The translations under genes were made by a program, and so were the position numbers. Below are positions 8,656-16,416 of a stretch of DNA of 64,000 nt, piece by piece; the stretch's first letter is position 1, and the number at the start of each line of letters is the position of its first letter. The stretch is taken from contig JAIQFE010000021.1 of the NCBI GenBank assembly GCA_020073445.1, forward strand, positions 1 to 64,000. The letters are read 5' to 3'. Source of the DNA: Terriglobia bacterium. Its GTDB lineage: Bacteria > Acidobacteriota > Terriglobia > Bryobacterales > Bryobacteraceae. Under the pieces are notes generated by a model. That model did no database searches and was not told the origin of the DNA. It was given only the letters and a program-made list of their open reading frames with translations.

Positions 8656-10005
8656 TTACACCTCCGAGAGCAAGCCCGTGCTGTCGCCGACGCTGTCCTG
8701 TTGGATCCCGGCTTTATCCAGAATCGTCAGCAGCAGGTTCGCCATGGGCGTATTTTCCGGATACTTCACGTGACGCCCCCCCTTCAACTTGCCGGCCGCG
8801 CCGCCCGCTACCAGGACCGGCAGAGGCGAATGATTATGGACGTTGCTGTTGCTCATTCCGCTTCCGTACAGGATCAGGGAATGGTCCAGCAGATTGCCGT
8901 CGCCATCGGGAGTTGCCTTCAGTCTTTCCAGGAGATGCGCGACCAGACTCACGTGATATGTGTTGATCTTGGTCAGATTCTCCAGCCGCTCGGGATTGTT
9001 TTGGTGATGCGAAGCCGGGTGGAAGGCTTCGGAGATGCCGAGCATGGGGAAGATCCGGTAGCTGACTTCGCGCGCCATCATAAACGTGGAGATGCGGGTG
9101 ATATCGGCCTGGAACGACAAGGCCATCAGGTCGAACATCAGCTTGGTGTGTTCCTGGTGATCGTCGGGTATGCCGGTGGGCGAGGCGGGCACGCTCAGGG
9201 CGGAGTTGGCGTTCTGTTTCTCGGCGAGCTGAATGCGCCGTTCGATCTCGCGCACGGTATCCAGGTATTCGGCGACGCGATTGCGATCGTTGGCGCCCAA
9301 GCCGCCCTGGAGGCGCCGAACCTGGCCACTGACCGCATCGAGAATGCTGCGCTGCTGCTCGATTCTTTCCAGGCGCTCGGCGGCCGTCGCGCCGTCGCCA
9401 AACAGGCGGTCGAACACCAAGCGGGGATTGATCTCCATGGGCATCGGCGTCGTCGGCGTGCGCCAGGAAATCGTATTCATGTAGGCGCAGCTGAAGCCCA
9501 CGTCGCAAGAGCCGACCAAGCCGCTGTAATCCTCGGTGGCGAGTTCAAGCGAAGGCAGCACCGTCTCCTGGCCGATCTTCTGCGCGGCGATCTGATCGAT
9601 TGTGACGCCCGCGTGAATATCGGCGCCATCGGTGCGCTTAGGGTGCACGCCGTTCAAGTACACCGCGGGGGAGCGCGTGTGGTCGCCGCCGTTATCGCCG
9701 GGTCCGCCGGGCGCGGCCATCTTGTGAGCGAGATTGCTGACCACCACCACCTGATCCTTGAAGGCTTCGAGCGGAGCGAGCGTGCGGGAGAGCTTGAGTG
9801 CGCCTTCCTCGGCAGGGGTCCAGTTGTTCATGACCGCGCCGTGCGGGATGAAGCACAGCCCCAATCGGATCTGCGGCTTAGCGGCGGTTCTGGCCAGAGG
9901 CGTCTGGGCGGGAATCATGGAGTCGAGCAGCGGCAGCGACATCGTGACGCCTAATCCGCGGAGAAATGTCCGGCGCGGAAGATGCCGTTTGGTGAGGAAA
10001 GTCAT
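8656..10005 (-). CDS. DUF1552 domain protein with twin-arginine signal
   Basis: 449 residues from the ATG at 10005. That start is preceded by a strong ribosome-binding site (AGGAGG at 10019-10014, eight bases upstream). The longer frame to 10101 lacks such a site and would bury the signal sequence. The N-terminus has the Tat-type motif RRTFLRGLG, then a hydrophobic stretch, so the protein is probably exported folded. The body matches the DUF1552 family (FIPHGAVMNNWTP, GGDHTRSPAVYLNG, LILYGSGMSNSNVHNH, ENTPMANLLLTIL). DUF1552 genes normally sit beside DUF1592/DUF1588 cytochrome-like genes in planctomycetes and acidobacteria; here that partner is about 4 kb upstream on the same strand. Biochemical function is unknown. 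Confidence 0.88.
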   Translation of the reverse strand: MTFLTKRHLPRRTFLRGLGVTMSLPLLDSMIPAQTPLARTAAKPQIRLGLCFIPHGAVMNNWTPAEEGALKLSRTLAPLEAFKDQVVVVSNLAHKMAAPGGPGDNGGDHTRSPAVYLNGVHPKRTDGADIHAGVTIDQIAAQKIGQETVLPSLELATEDYSGLVGSCDVGFSCAYMNTISWRTPTTPMPMEINPRLVFDRLFGDGATAAERLERIEQQRSILDAVSGQVRRLQGGLGANDRNRVAEYLDTVREIERRIQLAEKQNANSALSVPASPTGIPDDHQEHTKLMFDLMALSFQADITRISTFMMAREVSYRIFPMLGISEAFHPASHHQNNPERLENLTKINTYHVSLVAHLLERLKATPDGDGNLLDHSLILYGSGMSNSNVHNHSPLPVLVAGGAAGKLKGGRHVKYPENTPMANLLLTILDKAGIQQDSVGDSTGLLSEV

Positions 10006-10220
10006 AGGTTTCGCCTCCTGGTAGCCGTAGGTATTATCGCTCTCCGGAGGGCGGGAAGAAAGGGGGGTGGGGGCTGCATGCAACTCCGGGAAATCCGCCA
10101 CGACAAAACGAACCCAACGTGTACATGCGAACAGTCACGAGAATATTGTGAAAGCTCATCCGGACCATATTGAGGCCGAATGTTGTCGGGGTAGGGCGGC
10201 TGGGTTGGGAAGTGATGGGA

Positions 10221-10841
10221 CTACGGAAGTAATGGACTTGTCTGAGGCGGAACTGCATATCCGCTGATGGGATCAGTGAGGTTCCATCGGAACGTGACGG
10301 TGTCCATGGCTGAGACGCAACAATGGGCGTCTCCCGGGATGTAGTGGGCCGAGCGAATCACAAGCGTGTTCGTACGTGGGTCAAATGAATCCGTGGGTTG
10401 ACCCGCTTGGAAGTGAGTGTCCCAGTCGATCTCTTGCACGGATCGAAGGTGGCCGTCCGATACGGTGAAAACCTCGGCGGTCCCTCCCTGGCTAGAGCTG
10501 CCGCCTGCAGCGAACCATGAGTACAGGACGACCGCAGAACTACCCTTCGACGGGGATGTGCTCAGGTAGTAGACCGAATCCAAGTCGATTGACGAATGCT
10601 CATAAGGCTCGTCATGTTTGTAGTGCCCGTTCTTGAGAGAAAAGCTGACCGTAGGCTTTCCGGCCTGGTCATAGGAGCGAAATCTGAAGTTTCGGAAGTC
10701 CACCGTCCGGATCGACGAGTAAGCGCCAGGGTACGACACGCTAACATTTTCACTACGGAAGGTTGGTCCGGATCCGTCGCTCTGCGGAGCGTACGGGACT
10801 TGTGACGTTTGGCCCAATGCTATCGCCGCGAGGAGAGACAA
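10221..10841 (-). CDS. Hypothetical secreted protein without an ATG start
   Basis: Up to 206 residues beginning at TTG 10841. The frame is open back to the TAA of the preceding gene (10872-10874), which lies in the same frame, and no ATG or GTG occurs between them. The N-terminus (SLLAAIALGQTSQ) looks like the hydrophobic core and cleavage site of a signal peptide but lacks the usual positive charges. The rest is rich in Ser, Asp and aromatic residues with no motif I recognise. Two adjacent cysteines occur near the end (DAHCCVSAMD). It may be a TTG-started gene, a gene that has lost its beginning, or a tail reached by readthrough of the upstream stop. Confidence 0.5.
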   Translation of the reverse strand: MSLLAAIALGQTSQVPYAPQSDGSGPTFRSENVSVSYPGAYSSIRTVDFRNFRFRSYDQAGKPTVSFSLKNGHYKHDEPYEHSSIDLDSVYYLSTSPSKGSSAVVLYSWFAAGGSSSQGGTAEVFTVSDGHLRSVQEIDWDTHFQAGQPTDSFDPRTNTLVIRSAHYIPGDAHCCVSAMDTVTFRWNLTDPISGYAVPPQTSPLLP

Positions 10842-10871
10842 GAGGCAAGTTGTCGCATTGCCGTGGGCAGC

Positions 10872-11210
10872 TTATTTTGCGGCGGCGATCGAGTCGACTT
10901 TGATCGTCATGGTCTTGGCGTCCAGAGTCCCGGTGACGGTGACCTTTTTTCCCGCGAGCTTTTCGGGCGAGGTCTGGTCGCTGAGGGTGTAGACTTCCTT
11001 GCCGTCGTACAGGACGTAGAGGGCGCCATGTGCCATAACGCAGGCGACGGTGCATTCGGCGTCGGTGGGTCCCATTCGCATGCCCTTGTGGTCGGCACTC
11101 GAGCACATGCTGTCGGTAATGACGCCGGTGAATTTACGCTGGCCCTGAGCCTTTCCAGGCACGAGAGCCAGCGATGCAATTATGAGGAGGCCAAAGAAGA
11201 GGCGCCTCAT
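10872..11210 (-). CDS. Small secreted protein, acidobacterial type (FTGVITDSMC motif)
   Basis: 112 residues with a clear signal peptide (MRRLFFGLLIIASLALVPGKAQGQ). The mature part begins FTGVITDSMC and contains ADHKGMRMGPTDAECTVAC and YVLYDGKEVYTLSD, ending in a beta-rich VTVTGTLD repeat. Three cysteines are spaced as in similar small secreted proteins that I recall as frequent in acidobacteria and often annotated as hypothetical. The GTL-D ending suggests a small beta-barrel. It follows the 178-residue secreted protein by ten bases and is followed in the same frame by another secreted frame. Function unknown. Confidence 0.75.
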   Translation of the reverse strand: MRRLFFGLLIIASLALVPGKAQGQRKFTGVITDSMCSSADHKGMRMGPTDAECTVACVMAHGALYVLYDGKEVYTLSDQTSPEKLAGKKVTVTGTLDAKTMTIKVDSIAAAK

Positions 11211-11220
11211 GAGAGTTTTG

Positions 11221-11757
11221 TTATTCGCCCGGCGTCATGAGATGCGCGGTGGTCGTGCCGGCATTCATGATCCAGACCCCACCTGACGCGCCGGTCTCAG
11301 GCAGTCCGAGGGTTTTGGTGGTCGCGCCCGGAACGGCGATGGTCACGTGGCTTCGCGGGTTCGCCGGGTCGCCCATCGAGTGATACCATACCGACCCGAA
11401 CTCGGGCTTCACGCGGGTTCCGTCTTTCTCGGCGGCGTCGAGCGCGGCTTGTTTTTGGGCGCCCATCGCTTCGAACTTCAGGTTCTGAGCGGCCCGCTCC
11501 AGGTTGGCAAGGCTGGTGCATTCCACAAGATATGCCGGCTGCCCTTGCAGCCCTGACTTGTCGTAGCAGACCAGTTTATTGGTGCCCTTCTTCAACGTGT
11601 CGTAGGTGAAATCGGCCTTCCACTTGATGACGGTGGCGTCCTTCCCCAAATTACCCGGGGCGGCGCGCAGGGCCTTGTCAATGGCGGCTTGGTCTTGCGC
11701 AAACGCGCAGGCCGACGCGGCCAATAAGCTGAGAACGATCAGGTGCATGCGTTTCAT
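11221..11757 (-). CDS. Hypothetical secreted protein
   Basis: 178 residues with a standard signal peptide (MKRMHLIVLSLLAASACAFAQ). The mature protein contains IKWKADFTYDTLKKGTNKLVCYD and VKPEFGSVWYHSMGD separated by an Ala/Lys/Glu-rich helical stretch, and ends with GGVWIMNAGTTTAHLM. I do not recognise a named family. Its position ten bases upstream of the next small secreted protein suggests an operon. The region to its right (11758-11911) carries a repeat element and probably the promoter for this group. Confidence 0.7.
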   Translation of the reverse strand: MKRMHLIVLSLLAASACAFAQDQAAIDKALRAAPGNLGKDATVIKWKADFTYDTLKKGTNKLVCYDKSGLQGQPAYLVECTSLANLERAAQNLKFEAMGAQKQAALDAAEKDGTRVKPEFGSVWYHSMGDPANPRSHVTIAVPGATTKTLGLPETGASGGVWIMNAGTTTAHLMTPGE

Positions 11758-11871
11758 TGTTTAATCTCCAGGTATAGACGCGATTCGCGGATAGGTTCCG
11801 GCGACTCGACCTAGTATATCGCGGGCTGGCCGGGGCGATTTCGGGCGGCCCTCGTCCCCTTGCGGGATTAG

Positions 11872-11905
11872 GCGGGGCTGAAGCCCCGCGCGGGCTAAAG
11901 CCCGC
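11872..11905. repeat. REP-like double palindrome
   Basis: Two GC-rich hairpins stand back to back: GCGGGGCTGAAGCCCCGC (11872-11889) and GCGGGCTAAAGCCCGC (11890-11905). They share the core GGCT-(G/A)AAGCC. The element lies in the gap between two minus-strand genes, 6 bp beyond the stop of the 254-residue secreted protein. It could be a dispersed intergenic repeat of the REP type or act as a transcription terminator. There is no T-run, which favours a repeat over an intrinsic terminator. Only this copy is visible in the window. Confidence 0.65.
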
Positions 11906-11911
11906 CCCACG

Positions 11912-12676
11912 TCATTTGCCCACGAGGTGCTGCACGTCGCGATTGTTTTCGGTGCAAATGTACTCGAGGATCTCCCAGCCGGGAGCGAGTTGCGACGATT
12001 CGTACACTTTCCAGGGCCGCGAATATGCCCCGGGATCGTCGATGGTGATCTCCATGTTGATCCGGCCCAGCTCGGGACGGGTGTAACGTTCGATGATATG
12101 CGCCTTCTCGGTGCGAGGGTGCCCGAGAAGATCGAGCCACGCCTTATCGTTCATGCCCACCGTATCGATCACCAGGGTGTCGCCGTCCCAGGTGCCGATA
12201 GAATCGCCCCACCAGGTGTCGACGACGTCCGGGTCGTGGGGGCGCCCGTCCAGGAAGACCTGCCGGTAACTGTGGACGTTGCCCTCGAACAGGATCAGAA
12301 GCAACTTCGGGGTCTGAACGATTTTCCAGGGATAAGGATCGCGGCGAGGTGTGCCCATGGGAAGGCATAGGCCCTCGGGATCGTCCTTGCTGTTTTGCGC
12401 CTGGCGCTGGCGCATCAGTTCGGCGGCCGACGGAAGCAATGGCACGTCTTCGGGCTTCATGCCGCGGGTGATGTTGCGCGCGATCGTGTCGCCGCCGCGG
12501 ATCGGCGGGTCGCTGGGCCCGTACCCGGGACCGTAATAGACGCCCGAGAAATCGATGTGCCCGTCGGGTGTGCGAGGCGCCGGCAAGCCCTTGGGGGCTT
12601 CGGGACCTTTATTGTTGATTTGTGCGGCGACAGGCAACGCGAGAATCGCTGCCGCCAACAGAACTCTGACCTTCAC
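11912..12676 (-). CDS. Secreted protein of an uncharacterised acidobacterial family (copy 1)
   Basis: 254 residues with a signal peptide (MKVRVLLAAAILALPVAAQ). The mature protein shares a long colinear core with the protein at 20912-21718: CLPxGxPRxxPYPWxIV, LFEGNxHSYRQxFLD, then GDSIxxWDGDxLVxDxVGxND, GHPxTEK, ERYTR, DDPGAY and EYICxENNxDV. The invariant Trp, Asp, His and Tyr residues in this core suggest a beta-rich enzyme or binding protein, but no catalytic mechanism can be claimed. Its stop lies 6 bp from the REP-like element and its start is two bases from the stop of the sugar-dehydrogenase gene, so they are probably co-transcribed. Confidence 0.75.
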   Translation of the reverse strand: MKVRVLLAAAILALPVAAQINNKGPEAPKGLPAPRTPDGHIDFSGVYYGPGYGPSDPPIRGGDTIARNITRGMKPEDVPLLPSAAELMRQRQAQNSKDDPEGLCLPMGTPRRDPYPWKIVQTPKLLLILFEGNVHSYRQVFLDGRPHDPDVVDTWWGDSIGTWDGDTLVIDTVGMNDKAWLDLLGHPRTEKAHIIERYTRPELGRINMEITIDDPGAYSRPWKVYESSQLAPGWEILEYICTENNRDVQHLVGK

Positions 12677-12678
12677 CG

Positions 12679-13869
12679 TTAGTTCGCGGGCTCCAATCGA
12701 ATCAGCGCGCCGTTTTCTTCATCGGTGAGCACGTAGACCAATCCATCGGGTCCCTGGCGGACGTCGCGGATGCGCTGCTTCATATCCGTGAGCAAGGATT
12801 GGCGTGCGGTTTCGTCCCAGTTTTGATCGAACGTGATGCGCTCCAGGTGCGGATAGCCCTGGGCGGCGCCGCCCAGCTGCGCTCCCACGAACACGTTGCG
12901 CTTCCAATCCGGGAACCGGTCACCGTTGTAGAACATCATGCCGGAAGGGGCGATCGACGGAGCCCAGAAAATCAGCGGCTCGGTCATACCCGGGGCGGTG
13001 TTGACGATCTTGGGCCCCGAGTAATCGCGGCCGTAGCTGGTTTTGGGCCAGCCATAGTTAAGGCCGGGTTTAATAATGTTGATTTCGTCGCCGCCGTAGG
13101 GGCCGTTTTCGTTATTCCAGAGATCGCCAGTGAAGGGGTTAAACGCCAGCCCGAGCGAGTTGCGATGGCCCATGGAGTAGATCTCGGCTTTGTATCCCGC
13201 CTTGCCCTCGAAGGGATTCCCGGGGGCCGCCTTTCCCTCATCGGTCAGCCGCAGGATCTTGCCGCGAAGGCTGGTGCCTTCCTGAGCGGCGTTGCCGTTA
13301 GAAGCGCCGGTGGTCATATAGAGCATTCCATCTTTGCCCCAGGCGAGGCGCGAACCGGAGCCGCCGTCGCCGGCCCAGGAGTCGCAGATCAGAAGATCCT
13401 TCACGTCCTTCAGCTCTCGGCCTTCCAGGCGCCCGCGGGCGAGCGTGGTAGCCACCTGGCCTTCCCCTTTTTCAGGAACATCCTTGGTGTAGGTGAGATA
13501 GACGAAGTGGTTCTGCGCGAAGTTGGGATGCGGGAGGACTTCCATCAGGCCGGACAGACGCACGGAGTGCACCGCGGGAACGCCCGCGACGGGATCGGCA
13601 TCGAGCTTGCCGTCGCGCACTGTGCGGAGCTTGCCGTTGCGCTCGGTGACCAGCATGTCGCCGTTGGGAAGCCACGCCAGGCTCCAGGGATGCCACAGGC
13701 CGGTGGCGATCGTCGTGGTCTTGACCGCAGTCGCTTTAGCTTTGGCCTTAGCCTTTTCCTTGGGCTGCGGCTGTCCCTGGACATTTATCGGCAGCGTGGC
13801 GACGGCGACAAATGCGCCGAGCGAAAGCGCCAACAGCGGGATAGTCTTCAGGGACATAGAGGCTTTCAT
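12679..13869 (-). CDS. PQQ-dependent soluble sugar dehydrogenase-like beta-propeller (GSDH/YliI family)
   Basis: 396 residues with a signal peptide, followed by a short Lys/Ala-repeat linker (KEKAKAKAKATA). The catalytic propeller then shows the family marks GLWHPWSLAWLPNGDMLVTER, GHRNSLGLAFNP, GGDEINIIKPGLNYGWP and APSGMMFYNGD. Members oxidise aldose sugars in the periplasm with pyrroloquinoline quinone, feeding electrons to quinones or cytochromes. It lies next to a dihaem cytochrome-like DUF1592 protein, which makes an electron-transfer relationship plausible but unproven. The ATG start at 13869 directly precedes the signal peptide; a second ATG three codons on is also possible. Confidence 0.88.
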   Translation of the reverse strand: MKASMSLKTIPLLALSLGAFVAVATLPINVQGQPQPKEKAKAKAKATAVKTTTIATGLWHPWSLAWLPNGDMLVTERNGKLRTVRDGKLDADPVAGVPAVHSVRLSGLMEVLPHPNFAQNHFVYLTYTKDVPEKGEGQVATTLARGRLEGRELKDVKDLLICDSWAGDGGSGSRLAWGKDGMLYMTTGASNGNAAQEGTSLRGKILRLTDEGKAAPGNPFEGKAGYKAEIYSMGHRNSLGLAFNPFTGDLWNNENGPYGGDEINIIKPGLNYGWPKTSYGRDYSGPKIVNTAPGMTEPLIFWAPSIAPSGMMFYNGDRFPDWKRNVFVGAQLGGAAQGYPHLERITFDQNWDETARQSLLTDMKQRIRDVRQGPDGLVYVLTDEENGALIRLEPAN

Positions 13870-13901
13870 GAACGGGTCTCCTTCAGAGATATAGTGTACT
13901 G

Positions 13902-16280
13902 CTACTGCCGCGCGTCGGCGGCCAAAACGGGAGCCTTGATCTTCATTTGGAACGGCGTGCTCTTAACGATGCCCGCGATCAGAGCGGAGAACTTGAAGTC
14001 GCGGGTACCGGCATCGCGTACGATCCGGCGCACTGCGGGCATGTCGTAGTATTCAACGCCCCGGCCTAACGCGTAGGTGAGAAGCTTCTCGGTCATCACG
14101 CCGACGAAGACTTCGGGACGGGTGGCGAGCATTTGCCGCAGCCCCGCGGGGCCGTCTACCTTGGCGCCGTTGAAGAGGGTTCCGGAAGGATCGATCTTGG
14201 CGCCATCATCGGTTGCACGCCAACGTCCGATCGCATCGAAGTTCTCGAGTGCGAAGCCCACCGGATCCATCACCTTATGGCAGCCCGCGCATACGGCGTC
14301 GGCGCGATGCGCCTCCATGCGTTCGCGAACCGATTTCGGCCGCGTGCCCTCGGCATTCTCTGTCAGTTGGGGGACATTTGGCGGAGGCGGGGTTGGCGGC
14401 GTTCCCAGGATATTGGTCAGGATCCATTTGCCGCGCTGGACGGGTGAAGTCCGATTAGGATACGAGGTGACAGTCAGGATGCTGGCCTGCCCCAGCAGTC
14501 CGCGCCGCGCCGGATCGCTGATGGCAACGCGACGGAACTGGCTTCCGTAAATGCCGGGAATGCCGTAGTGCCTCGCCAGACGCTCATTGACAAAGGTGTA
14601 ATCCGCATTCAGCAGATCCATCACGCTGCGATCTTCGTGCTGGATACTTTCAAAGAACAGCTTGGTTTCCTGTCGCATGGCCTGGCGCAGGTTGTCGTCG
14701 AAATCGGGGAAGTCCACCAGATTGGGCGCGGAGTTCTTGAGATTGCGCAGGAACAGCCACTGTTCGGCGAAGTTGTCGGCCAGCGCTTCGGCTTTCGGAT
14801 CGGCCAGCATGCGCTTGATCTGTTGATCGAGAACCGCTGGATCCTTGAGTTTGCCCTGAGCGGCCAGATTGAGAAGCGTGTCGTCGGGAATGCTGCTCCA
14901 CAGGAAGAACGACAAGCGCGAAGCCAGCGCGACGTCATCGATACGATAGGGCGTGTCGGCAACGGCGTTGGCGGGGTCGGATTCGAACCGGAACAGGAAT
15001 TCGGGGCTCGCCAGGATCAACTGAAGCGCCGATTCGATGCCGGCTTCGAAGCTGCCTTTGTTGTTCCGCTTGCGCTGATAGAAGCTGAGGGGCTCCTCCA
15101 GATCGCTATCCTTGAGCGGGCGGCGATAAGCATGGCGCGCCAGGGCCGAAAGGATCTTGCGCGCGCAGGGCAATTCTTCTTTAGCGGACGCCGGCTGGCA
15201 GATGAAAATCTTGCGTCGGGACGCCGTGTCGCTCACGCCCGTTTGGTTGAAGGGACCTTCGACGGTCAGGCGGTCCACTGAAGGATCGCCCGTGATATCC
15301 TCACCATCCACCGTGGTCCGGATAAACGCCTTAATCAGATCGTCCCGTTCAGCATGGCTCCTCAGTATGGTGGTTGCCGAGATGGCTCGCGAACCCGCCT
15401 TCACCGGCATCCGGACTGTCAGGCGCTGGTCGAGGTCCAAGCCGAACTCTCCGGGGTTGGCGGCCATCCTGACGAAATCGTCATGCCCGCCGACGGTAAC
15501 CAGGCATATCCTCTCGCCATCCAGGCTGACCTCTATCTGGTGCGAATCTTCGATACCCCGCATCAAGTCGAAGGTGTTTCGCCACAAGCGGACCTTTATA
15601 ACGTATTCGCCGTCCACCGGAAAGTTATGCTTCACCAGAATTCCGCCACGAGTCCCCAAGGGCAACCCTTCGATGTGCTGGTCCTGAGACAGGTCCGGCC
15701 GGACGCGATACGTTGCCGTGGAGGGCGCGATCTTCAGATTGCCGACGGCCAGGCGGCTGATGTTCCAGGAGGCCGATAGATATCGCTCCATTAAGGATGG
15801 AGATACGCGCAGGACATCGGCGATGTTGTCGAACCCGCTGCTTTCGTCGTCCGGAGGCAGCAGCGCGGTGGAATCGATATCGAGGGCCAGAAGGTCGCGG
15901 ACCGCATTGGCGTATTCGGTCCGGTTCAACCGGTGCATGGTCGCATGGCCGGGGTTGGGCTTGGCGCTATAGCCACGACCCAGCGCGGTTTCGAAGAACG
16001 AAGCCAGACCGTCGAGCGAGGCCTTATCGGGCCGAGGCATGCCTTGCGGGGGCATCGCGCCGACGCGGAGCTTGCGGATCACCTTTTCCCAGGTTTCGGC
16101 GCCTTTGGGGACATCGGTGAGATCGGCTCCCTGCAGGGAAAGGCCGCCCGTTTTCAGCTTTTGGCTGTGGCAGGTGACGCAATACTGGTCGAGCAGGGCT
16201 GCCGGCGCCGGGTTTTGCTGGGCGTGGGCCGGGCTTATATAGATGACTAAGGCGAGAACTGCCGCAGTCCAGAGTAGCAC
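13902..16280 (-). CDS. Planctomycete-type dihaem cytochrome c protein (DUF1587/1595/1592/1588/1585)
   Basis: About 792 residues. The order fits the family: an N-terminal cytochrome c motif CVTCH near residues 34-38, a DUF1587 segment (LNRTEYANAVRDLLALD), a central carbohydrate-binding-like region, DUF1595/DUF1592 (DDVALASRLSFFLWSSIPDD), DUF1588 (RRGLLGQASILTVTSYPNRTSPVQRG) with a second haem motif CAGCH, and DUF1585 (LLTYALGRGVEYYDMPAV). I start it at GTG 16280 because that gives a signal peptide ending SPAHAQ; a TTG at 16337 is the only longer option. A perfect TATAAT sits six bases before this GTG. The family is exported and usually paired with DUF1552 proteins. Its role in electron transfer or polymer turnover is not established. 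Confidence 0.87.
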   Translation of the reverse strand: MLLWTAAVLALVIYISPAHAQQNPAPAALLDQYCVTCHSQKLKTGGLSLQGADLTDVPKGAETWEKVIRKLRVGAMPPQGMPRPDKASLDGLASFFETALGRGYSAKPNPGHATMHRLNRTEYANAVRDLLALDIDSTALLPPDDESSGFDNIADVLRVSPSLMERYLSASWNISRLAVGNLKIAPSTATYRVRPDLSQDQHIEGLPLGTRGGILVKHNFPVDGEYVIKVRLWRNTFDLMRGIEDSHQIEVSLDGERICLVTVGGHDDFVRMAANPGEFGLDLDQRLTVRMPVKAGSRAISATTILRSHAERDDLIKAFIRTTVDGEDITGDPSVDRLTVEGPFNQTGVSDTASRRKIFICQPASAKEELPCARKILSALARHAYRRPLKDSDLEEPLSFYQRKRNNKGSFEAGIESALQLILASPEFLFRFESDPANAVADTPYRIDDVALASRLSFFLWSSIPDDTLLNLAAQGKLKDPAVLDQQIKRMLADPKAEALADNFAEQWLFLRNLKNSAPNLVDFPDFDDNLRQAMRQETKLFFESIQHEDRSVMDLLNADYTFVNERLARHYGIPGIYGSQFRRVAISDPARRGLLGQASILTVTSYPNRTSPVQRGKWILTNILGTPPTPPPPNVPQLTENAEGTRPKSVRERMEAHRADAVCAGCHKVMDPVGFALENFDAIGRWRATDDGAKIDPSGTLFNGAKVDGPAGLRQMLATRPEVFVGVMTEKLLTYALGRGVEYYDMPAVRRIVRDAGTRDFKFSALIAGIVKSTPFQMKIKAPVLAADARQ

Positions 16281-16286
16281 GTCATA

Positions 16287-16292
16287 ATTATA
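16287..16292 (-). promoter_or_regulatory. Perfect -10 box, likely leaderless promoter of the DUF1592 gene
   Basis: The minus strand reads TATAAT followed by TATGAC and then the GTG proposed as the start. A six-base gap from the -10 box to the start codon is what leaderless transcripts show. No Shine-Dalgarno sequence is present. A -35 match is weak (about three of six at 17-bp spacing), so the call rests on the -10 box and geometry. Confidence 0.5.
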
Positions 16293-16416
16293 GTGCGGCG
16301 ACGGCTGTCTTGCATGCAGCTCTAAACTGGGTTGCAAGAATCCGTCCCAGGACAGCGGCGAACCGGGCCCAAGCCTGTGCCCGAGCGCGGTTCACCGCCG
16401 TGCCTGAAGAGAGATC

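Noticed and set aside
8701-9954. Long plus-strand open frame (417 codons) opposite the DUF1552 gene
   Set aside because: It is the antisense of a clearly conserved protein, has no recognisable domain, and is explained by high GC content.
12799-14049. Plus-strand open frame of 416 codons opposite the sugar dehydrogenase
   Set aside because: Antisense shadow of a conserved propeller; no start signal or domain.
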